Both the position numbers and the translations under genes were made by a program. Source: UBA3263 sp964586765 (lineage in GTDB: Bacteria > Bacteroidota > Bacteroidia > Bacteroidales > Muribaculaceae). From it: a DNA stretch of 10,947 bases. This document shows positions 1 to 5,761 of this stretch, piece by piece. Position 1 is the stretch's first letter; each line of letters opens with the position of its first letter. The DNA lies in the NCBI GenBank assembly GCA_964586765.1, contig CAZPHN010000054.1, forward strand, positions 1-10,947. Direction: 5' to 3'. The notes beneath the pieces were generated by a model. It was not told the origin of the DNA, did not search any database, and saw only the letters and a program-made list of their open reading frames with translations.

Positions 1-639
1 ACGGCAAAGGTTCAGACATGCGTTGTGCATTGACTGATAAACGAAAGTACCTTCGCCGGTGTGCTGACGCTGGAGCAATGCGGCAAGAATACCGATTGCA
101 CAGTGCATACCGGTGTTAGAGTCGCCGAGGGCAGCACCGCTCTGGGTAGGCATAGCTTCAGGACCCTGATAGAAACCGGTGGTTGAGGCTGCGGCGGCAG
201 TTGCCTGAGCAACGGGTTCGTAAGCCTTCAGGTTAGCATATTTGCTTGATACGGGGAAACCCTTGATTGTCGCGTAGATACAGCGAGGATTGATTTTATG
301 CACCACTTCCCAAGAAAAACCGAGCTTGTCCATTGCTCCGGGGTGGAGATTTTCAATAAAAACATCAGCTGTCTCGAGCAACTTGGTCAGAATCGCCTTG
401 CCGTCAGGGGTAGCGGCGTCAAGCGCGAGTGACTTTTTGTCGGAGTTCAGCTGAAGGAAGTAATAACTCGGGCAATCCGGGTCAAACTGGAGTTCATCAC
501 GGGTGGCATCACCAGTGCCGGGACGTTCAATCTTGATTACGTCGGCACCAAGCCACGCTAAAAGTTGTGTACACGAAGGACCGGACTGCACGCTGGTGAA
601 GTCAATGACCTTGATTCCTTGAAGTGGTGCGGTATTCAT
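1..639 (-). CDS. frc: Formyl-CoA:oxalate CoA-transferase (partial, C-terminus outside window)
   Basis: Class III (CaiB/BaiF) CoA-transferase that moves CoA from formyl-CoA to oxalate, feeding oxalyl-CoA decarboxylase in oxalate degradation; cytosolic. Only the first 213 residues are present; the frame is open at the window edge, and E. coli Frc is about 416 aa, so roughly half is missing. Seen: an N-terminus GIKVIDFTSVQSGPSCTQ closely resembling Frc (GINVLDFTHVQAGPACTQ), then LGADVIKIERPGTGD, the VFIENLHPGAMDKLGF segment, and ALGDSNTGMH at about 170-179. That segment contains the Asp (residue 173) matching the catalytic Asp169 of E. coli Frc. The glycine-rich loop that closes over the active site lies beyond the edge. 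The ATG at 639 was chosen because it begins the family N-terminus; no Shine-Dalgarno is visible. The 87-nt gap from the upstream OmpA-like gene holds a promoter-like box, so it may be transcribed on its own. Specificity for oxalate rather than another acyl-CoA is strongly suggested by the close Frc resemblance but is inferred. Confidence 0.9.
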   Translation of the reverse strand, partial: MNTAPLQGIKVIDFTSVQSGPSCTQLLAWLGADVIKIERPGTGDATRDELQFDPDCPSYYFLQLNSDKKSLALDAATPDGKAILTKLLETADVFIENLHPGAMDKLGFSWEVVHKINPRCIYATIKGFPVSSKYANLKAYEPVAQATAAAASTTGFYQGPEAMPTQSGAALGDSNTGMHCAIGILAALLQRQHTGEGTFVYQSMHNACLNLCR

Positions 640-680
640 AGCCGTTTTGCTTTTAAAAGATTAAATAATTTAATTTAGTT

Positions 681-688
681 CAAAAGTA
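681..688 (-). promoter_or_regulatory. Bacteroidota-type -7 box upstream of frc
   Basis: On the minus strand the sequence reads TACTTTTG, an exact match to the Bacteroidota -7 consensus TAnnTTTG. It would give a leader of roughly 35-40 nt before the frc ATG. A TTTG-like -33 element lies only about 15-16 nt upstream (minus-strand TTTTTG near 704-709), shorter than the usual 19-21 nt spacing, so the call is tentative. Confidence 0.45.
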
Positions 689-693
689 AAACG

Positions 694-710
694 CTTTTGC
701 CCGCAAAAAG
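694..710 (-). terminator. Weak hairpin after the OmpA-like gene
   Basis: On the minus strand CTTTTTG and CAAAAG can pair around a CGGG loop with one bulged T, followed by CGTTTTACTTTT. It lies 16 nt past the OmpA-like stop codon. The stem is A/T-rich and weak, the T tract is interrupted, and it overlaps the putative frc promoter. It may be only a weak terminator or chance. Confidence 0.25.
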
Positions 711-726
711 TTAGAATTAAACAGTC

Positions 727-1350
727 TTAACGCCCGTTTTTAACATTTTCAATCATCTGCGGACCGGGAATAAAATAGATTTCCACCCGGCGATTTAAAG
801 CGCGCGCCGCCCTACTCGGTTCTACGGAAAGCGGTTCGTCAAAACCCATTCCATACGGTACAATTCCATCGACGCTGACTTCATGGTTTCCAAACCACTG
901 AACAATTGCGTCGGCGCGAGAGCGTGTAAGCTGATTGAGATATTCCTCTGTTCCGGTGTCATCACTATGAACGGTAACCAACACCTTATAATAATCAGGT
1001 ACTTTAAGATGGCGTGCAATAGCCATGAGCGGTTTCACAGCCCGAGGTGCAACAAGTGTATCGTTAGGTGCGAAAAGGTCAACCGCCGGAATCGTGACGG
1101 TAACTACAAGACCATTGCGCTCCTTCGCGTCAGCGTCAAATCCCGACTTTTTAAGCCGGGCACAAAGGTCAGCCATCTTATCGGTTACCGGCTCGATACA
1201 CTTTTTAGGGACATCGGGCGAAGCGATATTAGCATCGACACTCATCTCGGCGATATCCTCATGATACTTTTCGATAGACGTTTTTGTTCCGGAAAGAAAC
1301 GGAAATGCAATAATTCCGGCTAAAACATATAATTTAGTAAAAAAAATCAT
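727..1350 (-). CDS. OmpA C-terminal-domain envelope protein
   Basis: A 207-residue predicted exported protein ending in an OmpA-like peptidoglycan-binding domain (about 85-195). Seen: a short hydrophobic N-terminus (LYVLAGIIAFPFLSG) without a lipobox Cys; a middle stretch with C51 and C63; then VTVHSDDTGTEEYLNQLTRSRADAI (131-149 region) containing the Asp and Arg (R145) expected to grip diaminopimelate; then YGMGFDEPL and NRRVEIYF near 166-192, the classic OmpA-domain ending. Known for the family: non-covalent anchoring of the envelope to peptidoglycan; nothing here shows a beta-barrel, so it is probably a soluble periplasmic protein or partner of another envelope component. The annotated ATG at 1350 gives a signal peptide with only one early Lys. 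An ATG 13 nt upstream, out of frame, would supply a better n-region (see findings). It is divergent from ung, with a promoter-like box at 1374-1381. Confidence 0.85.
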   Translation of the reverse strand: MIFFTKLYVLAGIIAFPFLSGTKTSIEKYHEDIAEMSVDANIASPDVPKKCIEPVTDKMADLCARLKKSGFDADAKERNGLVVTVTIPAVDLFAPNDTLVAPRAVKPLMAIARHLKVPDYYKVLVTVHSDDTGTEEYLNQLTRSRADAIVQWFGNHEVSVDGIVPYGMGFDEPLSVEPSRAARALNRRVEIYFIPGPQMIENVKNGR

Positions 1351-1363
1351 CTTTTTTATTCAT
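1334..1363 (-). other. Nine-codon out-of-frame ORF over the OmpA-like gene start
   Basis: The minus strand has ATG AAT AAA AAA GAT GAT TTT TTT TAC TAA, encoding MNKKDDFFY. It begins 13 nt before the annotated ATG and ends inside the gene in another frame. It contains A6 (1352-1357) and most of T8 (1339-1346). If real, it is an upstream ORF; if one A were missing, it would fuse in frame as MNKKMIFF, a typical Bacteroidota signal-peptide start. Confidence 0.35.
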
Positions 1364-1373
1364 TTTATCTGCG

Positions 1374-1381
1374 CTAAGTTA
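1374..1381 (-). promoter_or_regulatory. Putative -7 box for the OmpA-like gene
   Basis: The minus strand reads TAACTTAG, one mismatch from TAnnTTTG, preceded by TTTTTCG, so the context resembles the ung box on the other strand. It ends 23 nt before the annotated ATG. No convincing -33 element is visible. Confidence 0.35.
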
Positions 1382-1445
1382 CGAAAAATCCGCTATCTTT
1401 CCATCTTAAAAAATCATAAAACTTTAACATTATGCAGTTTTTTTG

Positions 1446-1453
1446 TAACTTTG
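1446..1453 (+). promoter_or_regulatory. Bacteroidota-type -7 box directly abutting ung
   Basis: TAACTTTG preceded by TTTTTTG exactly matches TAnnTTTG. Only 5 nt separate it from the ATG at 1459, so transcription would start at or within a few bases of that codon. This argues against the in-frame ATG at 1432, which would then lie upstream of the transcript. No clear -33 TTTG is seen at the expected distance. Confidence 0.55.
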
Positions 1454-1458
1454 TCGTG

Positions 1459-2118
1459 ATGATAAGACTACATGAAAGTTGGAAAGAACAATTAGCGGCA
1501 GTGTTTGCGTCTGAGCAGTGGACACGTCTGGCAGAGTTCGTTCGCCGAGAATATGCGAGCGACGTAATTTTTCCACCCGCCGGAAAAATTTTTGCGGCAC
1601 TTGATGCCTGTCCGTTTGACAAGGTTAAAGTTGTAATTATCGGTCAGGACCCATACCATGGACAGGGACAAGCCAACGGACTGGCATTTTCAGTCGCCCC
1701 CGGAGTTCCCGCTCCGCCATCACTCGTCAATATCTTCAAGGAGGTGATGGACGATACCGGCGCACCGATGCCAGCCAACGGCGATCTTACGCGCTGGGCG
1801 CAGCAGGGTGTGCTTCTGCTGAACTCATCGCTGACGGTAAAAGCACATCGCCCTGCCTCCCATGCCGGAATGGGATGGGAAGTGATGACCGATGCCGCCA
1901 TAAAATCCCTTTCAGACGAGCGCGAAAATCTTGTTTTTCTGCTTTGGGGAGCTCATGCCGGAAAAAAATCGCAACTAATTGACCCGAGCAAACACCTTAT
2001 TTTAAAGGCTCCCCATCCGTCGCCGCTGAGTGCCCACCGCGGTTTCTTCGGCTGCCGGCACTTCTCGCGCGCAAACGCGTATCTGCAACTTCACAATATA
2101 ACACCTATAAAATGGTAG
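1459..2118 (+). CDS. ung: Uracil-DNA glycosylase (family 1)
   Basis: Removes uracil from DNA arising by cytosine deamination or dUMP misincorporation, starting base-excision repair. With the ATG at 1459 the protein is 219 aa, close to family size (E. coli 229). Seen: the water-activating motif GQDPYH at 62-67 (catalytic D64), the GLAFSV stretch following it, LLLNSSLTV at 119-127, the LLWGAHA strand at 161-167, and the DNA-intercalation motif HPSPLS at 186-191 with H186 as the second catalytic residue. All key residues are intact. An in-frame ATG at 1432 would add nine residues (MQFFCNFVV) that are not family-like and overlap the promoter box, so 1459 is preferred. The stop codon overlaps the next gene's ATG by 7 nt, suggesting translational coupling; ung heads a four-gene plus-strand cluster. 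Confidence 0.95.
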   Translation: MIRLHESWKEQLAAVFASEQWTRLAEFVRREYASDVIFPPAGKIFAALDACPFDKVKVVIIGQDPYHGQGQANGLAFSVAPGVPAPPSLVNIFKEVMDDTGAPMPANGDLTRWAQQGVLLLNSSLTVKAHRPASHAGMGWEVMTDAAIKSLSDERENLVFLLWGAHAGKKSQLIDPSKHLILKAPHPSPLSAHRGFFGCRHFSRANAYLQLHNITPIKW

Positions 2119-2477
2119 ATGAATTGAAAAAACGTGCGCTTGACCTGCGCAAAGAAGGATATAACTGTGCTCAGTGTGTTGCAATGGTTCATGACCCGAG
2201 CCTTGAGGTCGCAGTTGCGGCTCTTGGAACCGGCATAGCTGCTACGGGCAATGTATGTGGTGCGGCAAACGCCATGGCCATTATCGCAGGAAAGGAAGCA
2301 TATAGCGGACCGGCTGAAAAACAAGAGCTTTATGCACGCGTGCGCAAACTCATTGAGAAATTCCGTGAGCGTAACTGCGGGCAGATTGACTGCCGCGACC
2401 TCCGACAGCCAGGACGCAAACCGTGTACCGACCTGATTTGCGATGCTATAGAAATTCTCCATGAAGAAGGTTATTAA
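2112..2477 (+). CDS. C_GCAxxG_C_C family putative redox protein
   Basis: A 121-residue small cytosolic protein of the cysteine-rich family named for its four invariant Cys and a CGAxxG motif. Biochemical function is unknown; the conserved Cys suggest redox or metal/cluster binding (inference). Seen: GYNCAQCV at 16-23 (family GYNCAQ), TGNVCGAANAMAI at 45-57, NCGQIDC at 88-94 and RKPCTDLICDAI at 102-113. Candidate invariant Cys are 19, 49, 94 and 105; extra Cys at 22, 89 and 110 are present. The CGAxxG motif reads CGAANA, with Ala replacing the final Gly. Length is a little shorter than the roughly 140 aa usual for the family. The start overlaps ung by 7 nt and the end overlaps the next gene by 17 nt, so it sits inside a coupled operon. 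Members are often found near transporter genes; here the neighbour is a secretion gene. Confidence 0.85.
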   Translation: MVDELKKRALDLRKEGYNCAQCVAMVHDPSLEVAVAALGTGIAATGNVCGAANAMAIIAGKEAYSGPAEKQELYARVRKLIEKFRERNCGQIDCRDLRQPGRKPCTDLICDAIEILHEEGY

Positions 2478-3699
2478 TTTCCTTATTCTGCTTTTGGTTT
2501 CGCTGACGGCGAGAGCCGTAATTGATACCCGGACAGGGGTTTTTGACCCTATGTTCAAATCACTGCGAATAACCAGCTCTATAAACCCGATACTTCCGCC
2601 GATTATCCGCCTTGGAGCTACAGGGAGCTACGTCACACTCAGTTTCGATGAGCTTGCCGAGGATAACCGTTACCTCCGCTACAGACTTATTCACTGCGAC
2701 TCAAACTGGCAACCGACACAGATTTCCGAAACTGAATATGTCAATGGTTTCAACCTTGGGGAGATATACTCCTACGCATTGTCGCAACACACCTTGGCAC
2801 ACTATGTCCACTATGATGTGACCATCCCAAACGAGGAAGTTCAGCCTCTCATATCCGGAAACTATCTGATTCAGGTATTTGACGACTCTGACCCTGATGA
2901 GGTTCTGCTTCAGGCGCGCTTCATGGTCAGTGAAGACCGCGTTCCATTGAGTGCAAAAATCACTTCGAGTACAGATGTTGACTATAACTCGCGTCATCAA
3001 CAGCTTGAAGTCGACGCAAACCTTGAAGGCACAAGAATTACTGACCCGTTTAATGATTTGCGTTTAGTCATTACACGTAACGGTTCGCTTACTCATGTTC
3101 TGGACAAACCGCAGCGAATTGCGCCGAATCATGTAATATATGCCCATCAGAAAGAGCTTATTTTTCCCGCAGGAAACGAATATCGACGTTTTGAATCAAC
3201 CAATGTACGTTACCCGGGCATGGGGATTGAAGAATATACGCTGATTGAGCCTTATTATCACGTAAAGTTATTGACGGATAAACCCCGCGCTTATGACCGA
3301 TATATCTATGATGAAGGACAGGCAGGACGATTTTTCCCGAATTTACTTTTCAGCGATGACCCGGACATTGAAGCGGACTATTTAGTAACACATTTTGTGC
3401 TTGAAATGCCACGGTTGAAAACGGGTGAGGTATATCTTGAGGGTGATTTCACCCATCGCCGACTTGACCCGGACTCACGCATGGTCTATGATGACACCCT
3501 TGGTGCATACGTCAAGACCATGTTGCTTAAACAAGGACTTTACAACTATCAATATGTTGTCAGTCCAACCGACAAATCGGAAAAAAATCCGATTGAAGGA
3601 GACTATTACGAAACACTTAACGAATATCAGCTACTGCTCTATCAGCGAGAGCCGGGGGCAAGATATGAGCGTCTTATCGGCGCAACTATTATAAAATGA
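2461..3699 (+). CDS. DUF5103 protein, type IX secretion system plug protein
   Basis: A 412-residue exported protein of the DUF5103 family, whose members act as the periplasmic plug of the SprA/Sov translocon of the Bacteroidota type IX secretion system (established for Flavobacterium; transferred here by family). Seen: a signal peptide MKKVINFLILLLVSLTARA; an N-terminal beta domain with LIRLGAT-like and SYVTLSFDEL segments (about 50-65), RLIHCDSNWQP (75-85), EYVNGFN (92-98), YVHYDVTIPNE (115-125) and SGNYLIQVF (132-140); a C-terminal domain with LLKQGLYNYQYVV (355-367), IEGDYYETLNEYQLLLYQ (378-395) and RYERLIG. These are characteristic DUF5103 blocks in the right order, and the length is typical. 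The ATG at 2461 lies within the preceding gene (17-nt overlap), giving a textbook signal peptide. No T9SS core gene or cargo CTD is in the window, so participation in an active T9SS is inferred. Confidence 0.88.
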   Translation: MKKVINFLILLLVSLTARAVIDTRTGVFDPMFKSLRITSSINPILPPIIRLGATGSYVTLSFDELAEDNRYLRYRLIHCDSNWQPTQISETEYVNGFNLGEIYSYALSQHTLAHYVHYDVTIPNEEVQPLISGNYLIQVFDDSDPDEVLLQARFMVSEDRVPLSAKITSSTDVDYNSRHQQLEVDANLEGTRITDPFNDLRLVITRNGSLTHVLDKPQRIAPNHVIYAHQKELIFPAGNEYRRFESTNVRYPGMGIEEYTLIEPYYHVKLLTDKPRAYDRYIYDEGQAGRFFPNLLFSDDPDIEADYLVTHFVLEMPRLKTGEVYLEGDFTHRRLDPDSRMVYDDTLGAYVKTMLLKQGLYNYQYVVSPTDKSEKNPIEGDYYETLNEYQLLLYQREPGARYERLIGATIIK

Positions 3700-3716
3700 T
3701 AAAAGAAGAACAGATT

Positions 3717-4295
3717 ATGTTTCAGATACAGGACACCCTTGTTAGCCTTGACCTTGCTGAAGAATTTTTTTGCTGTGACCTTGAAGCATGTAAAGGCGAA
3801 TGCTGCATTGAAGGAGATGCCGGTGCACCGGTGACCCATGCGGAATGCAGGGAAATCCGCCGTGCGCTTCCCGTAATTGAAAAGGATATGCTTCCAAGGG
3901 CAATCGAGGAAGTCAAACAGAACGGGGTAGCATATGTTGACGAAGAAGGCGACCTCGTTACTACGATTCTTGACGGTAAAAATTGCGCGTTTACCTGTTA
4001 TGGTCCGGGAGGAGTATGCCTGTGTGCGCTTGAAGGTGCATATCGACGCGGAGAGACAAAATGGCGCAAACCGATTTCATGTGCGCTCTATCCTGTCCGT
4101 TTGACTGAATATGATAAATTTACGGCTGTAAACTATCATAGATGGAACATTTGCCGCCCGGCGCGTGTTAAAGGTCGTCGTGAAGGAATTCGCCTCTATC
4201 AGTTTCTTGAAGGTCCACTCACGGAAAGATTCGGTTCCGACTGGTATGCCGAACTCAAGCTCTGCTGCGAAGAATACCTCCGCCAGCAACCCTAA
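3717..4295 (+). CDS. DUF3109 cysteine-rich protein
   Basis: A 192-residue conserved protein of the DUF3109 family, function unknown; probably cytosolic, with no signal peptide. Seen: N-terminal FQIQDTLVSLDL, then FFCCDLEACKGECCIEGDAGAP (18-38), CAFTCYGPGGVCLCALEGAY (90-109), RKPISCALYPVRL (117-129) and AVNYHRWNIC (137-146), all family blocks. Fourteen cysteines (including 19, 20, 25, 29, 30, 90, 94, 101, 103, 122, 146) resemble the distribution in CxxC-rich cluster-binding proteins, so an Fe-S or zinc site is plausible but unproven. I chose the ATG at 3717 because homologues begin right at the (M)xQIQDTLVSLD segment. The in-frame ATG at 3696, overlapping the previous stop as ATGA, would add MIKEEQI and favours coupling, so the start is uncertain. 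The stop overlaps that of the opposing hepT-like gene. Confidence 0.87.
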   Translation: MFQIQDTLVSLDLAEEFFCCDLEACKGECCIEGDAGAPVTHAECREIRRALPVIEKDMLPRAIEEVKQNGVAYVDEEGDLVTTILDGKNCAFTCYGPGGVCLCALEGAYRRGETKWRKPISCALYPVRLTEYDKFTAVNYHRWNICRPARVKGRREGIRLYQFLEGPLTERFGSDWYAELKLCCEEYLRQQP

Positions 4296-4630
4296 TCACC
4301 CAACAATTTCAAAATATCCTGCTTTAAAGCCGGAATATGCCTAACAACCAAAGACCATAAAAACTCCGGCTGAACACTATCATATCCATGTATTATCCGA
4401 TTTCTCGTATTAACAATCTCCCTTGCATGAGGTAGCGGGAAATCCGGTGAAATCTTTAAAATACGATTGATTGCTTCGCCCATAATCTCCGTTTTACGCT
4501 CAACCGCACTCCTACGCAAAAAATCCCTCTCAAACACATCATATCGCATAGGATAATCTTGAAAAAAACTCTCCATTTCTTCAATAGCCAGTTTTACATC
4601 CATTAAATAGACAGCAATAAACTCATCCAT
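4292..4630 (-). CDS. HepT-like (DUF86) toxin of a MntA/HepT-type TA pair
   Basis: A 112-residue, mostly helical HepT/DUF86 (HEPN) protein. Seen: RNRIIHGY at 76-83, the HEPN Rx4HxY motif (R76, H81, Y83), preceded by the conserved VERKTEIMGEAINRI helix (43-57). Known for the family: HEPN RNase toxins whose motif Tyr is adenylylated by the partner MntA nucleotidyltransferase, blocking toxicity. The gene starts 8 nt inside the end of the mntA-like gene, the expected coupling. It ends tail-to-tail with DUF3109: the two stop codons share bases within the CTAA at 4292-4295, leaving no room for a separate terminator. Both the Rx4HxY motif and full length are intact, so it looks functional. Some members of this pair serve in housekeeping or phage defence rather than simple addiction; which applies here cannot be read from the sequence. 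Confidence 0.85.
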   Translation of the reverse strand: MDEFIAVYLMDVKLAIEEMESFFQDYPMRYDVFERDFLRRSAVERKTEIMGEAINRILKISPDFPLPHAREIVNTRNRIIHGYDSVQPEFLWSLVVRHIPALKQDILKLLGD

Positions 4631-4928
4631 AGATTATCTGCTTTTTACTATTTACACTTTGAAGAAACAAAGGGTTACGAATTCCGCGAAGTTCAATTAA
4701 GTCAACTCTGCGATCAAATATACTTTCAAGTGCATTGCGAAAATCGAAATAATTTGAAACATAGTCCCACTGTTCATGATTTGTTGTATCAAAATCAACA
4801 AGCAAATCAACATCACTATGTTCATTAAACTTATCGGTCAAAATAGAACCGAATACAGCCAGAGACTTAACTCTATACCTATGGCAGAGCTGTCTAATTT
4901 TATTTATATTCAGTTCAATCAATTTCAT
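4623..4928 (-). CDS. MntA-like minimal nucleotidyltransferase antitoxin
   Basis: A 101-residue Pol-beta-like minimal nucleotidyltransferase, the antitoxin partner of HepT. Seen: VFGSILTDKFNEHSDVDLLV around 25-44, an exact GSx10DxD signature (G27-S28, D39 and D41), and RRVDLIEL at 73-80 giving the third metal-binding Asp (D76). Known for the family: it transfers AMP units to the Tyr of the HepT Rx4HxY motif. It is upstream of hepT with an 8-nt overlap, the usual antitoxin-first order. The two genes are visibly A/T-rich relative to the EPS genes: hand counts give 18/60 G+C (4561-4620) and 21/60 (4801-4860) versus 31/60 at 7741-7800, consistent with separate acquisition. A promoter-like box precedes it, so it is probably expressed apart from the EPS genes, although it lies on the same strand downstream of them. 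Confidence 0.86.
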   Translation of the reverse strand: MKLIELNINKIRQLCHRYRVKSLAVFGSILTDKFNEHSDVDLLVDFDTTNHEQWDYVSNYFDFRNALESIFDRRVDLIELRGIRNPLFLQSVNSKKQIIYG

Positions 4929-4944
4929 ATAAGTTTATTTCGCG

Positions 4945-4952
4945 CAAATTTA
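4945..4952 (-). promoter_or_regulatory. Bacteroidota-type -7 box for mntA-hepT
   Basis: The minus strand reads TAAATTTG preceded by TTTTTTTTG, an exact TAnnTTTG match. The ATG at 4928 lies 16 nt beyond the box, giving a leader of about 10-12 nt. No clear TTTG at -33, but the poly-T stretch upstream is typical of these promoters. Confidence 0.5.
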
Positions 4953-5002
4953 CAAAAAAAATTTTTATAATAGCGTAAAAATCTTCTTTCGGTTTAAATT
5001 AA

Positions 5003-5023
5003 CACCAACAATTAGTTGGGGTG
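5003..5023 (-). terminator. Small hairpin spanning the GT32 stop codon
   Basis: On the minus strand CACCCCAAC and GTTGGTG can pair with a two-base bulge around a TAATT loop that contains the stop codon of the glycosyltransferase. The downstream sequence TTAATTTAAACC is not a clean T tract, so it is at best a weak terminator for the EPS operon. Confidence 0.2.
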
Positions 5024-5761
5024 GCGATGAAGGAGAAGGTCTTTGAGATGGATTATCATCAGGGTCAGACGCGGACCTATAAAACGCTGTATTTTTTTCT
5101 TAAAACGAAAGGAAGCAGGCTTCCAGCTGGAAACAAAATGATGGATAGCAACAGTTCGGTTGGTAACACGCAGCTCATTAGTTTTAAGGCTTATAGGGCT
5201 GAAATAATCTGACGGCAAGACAAAAAGGCTGTCAGTCGTACTGACAATATCTTCAGGCGACTCCGCATCAACGAATTTAATACCGTTTTTAGCCGTGACA
5301 AGCCGGAAAATATCCGGCAGAGCCAGCATATCAAGCTCACCGTCTGGTTTTACAAAATGCCTGTCCTTATAGTAGTCAAGCATAAGACGTGTGAACCAAT
5401 GAGTTTTTTCAACCGCCAAAAAACCGCTTTCGACATAGCCGAATTCGGTTTCATGACACATAAGATAAGGTGCGTCAAGCAAACGCCCGAACGGCTTGAT
5501 TAACTCGACATCCGTATCCATGTATATTCCACCGAAATTATAAAGGGCATAATAGCGGACATAATCGGCGGCGAATGCAAACTTACGGTTAGCGATTGCT
5601 TCAGTAACCCAAACGGGCACATTATCACCCAAAGACGCTACATTCCAGCAACGGATTTCAAAATCCGGGCAGAAACGATGCCAAGACTCAACACATCGTC
5701 TCAGTTTTTCGGGCATCGGCTTGTCGCTTTCCCAGAAATAATGAATTATCTTAGGAATCAT
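5012..5761 (-). CDS. GT32-type glycosyltransferase (DXD sugar transferase)
   Basis: A 249-residue cytosolic glycosyltransferase of the Gly_transf_sug/GT32 type, which adds a sugar from a nucleotide-sugar donor to a growing saccharide. Seen: N-terminal MIPKIIHYFWESDKPMPE, typical of the family; W-rich SWHRFCPDFEIRCWN (26-40); FAADYVRYYALYNFGGIYMD (63-82), ending in the metal-binding DTD at 82-84; and VAIHHFVSSW near 213-222. A basic, hydrophobic C-terminus (FKKKIQRFIGPRLTLMIIHL) may touch the membrane. Donor and acceptor cannot be inferred. The ATG overlaps the stop of the upstream wzy-like gene by 4 nt (ATGA), so the two are translationally coupled. It is the last gene of the EPS module and the only glycosyltransferase visible, so it probably works with enzymes encoded elsewhere. 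Confidence 0.88.
   Translation of the reverse strand: MIPKIIHYFWESDKPMPEKLRRCVESWHRFCPDFEIRCWNVASLGDNVPVWVTEAIANRKFAFAADYVRYYALYNFGGIYMDTDVELIKPFGRLLDAPYLMCHETEFGYVESGFLAVEKTHWFTRLMLDYYKDRHFVKPDGELDMLALPDIFRLVTAKNGIKFVDAESPEDIVSTTDSLFVLPSDYFSPISLKTNELRVTNRTVAIHHFVSSWKPASFRFKKKIQRFIGPRLTLMIIHLKDLLLHRHPN

Noticed and set aside
883..1323. 146-codon plus-strand open frame inside the OmpA-like gene
   Set aside because: Antisense to a gene with clear OmpA-domain motifs; no domain or promoter of its own.
1432..1458. ATG at 1432 as ung start
   Set aside because: Adds nine residues not seen in family N-termini and includes the promoter box; 1459 fits both family and promoter better.
2091..2558. 155-codon minus-strand open frame across the C_GCAxxG gene
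   Set aside because: Overlaps three well-supported plus-strand genes and shows no family motif.
3696..3716. ATG at 3696 as certain start of DUF3109
   Set aside because: The ATGA overlap is attractive, but the family N-terminus begins at the 3717 Met; kept as an alternative only.
4953..5011. Intergenic stretch between mntA and the glycosyltransferase as a possible small RNA or att site
   Set aside because: Only A/T-rich sequence with a weak hairpin at the gene end; no repeat, no conserved structure visible.
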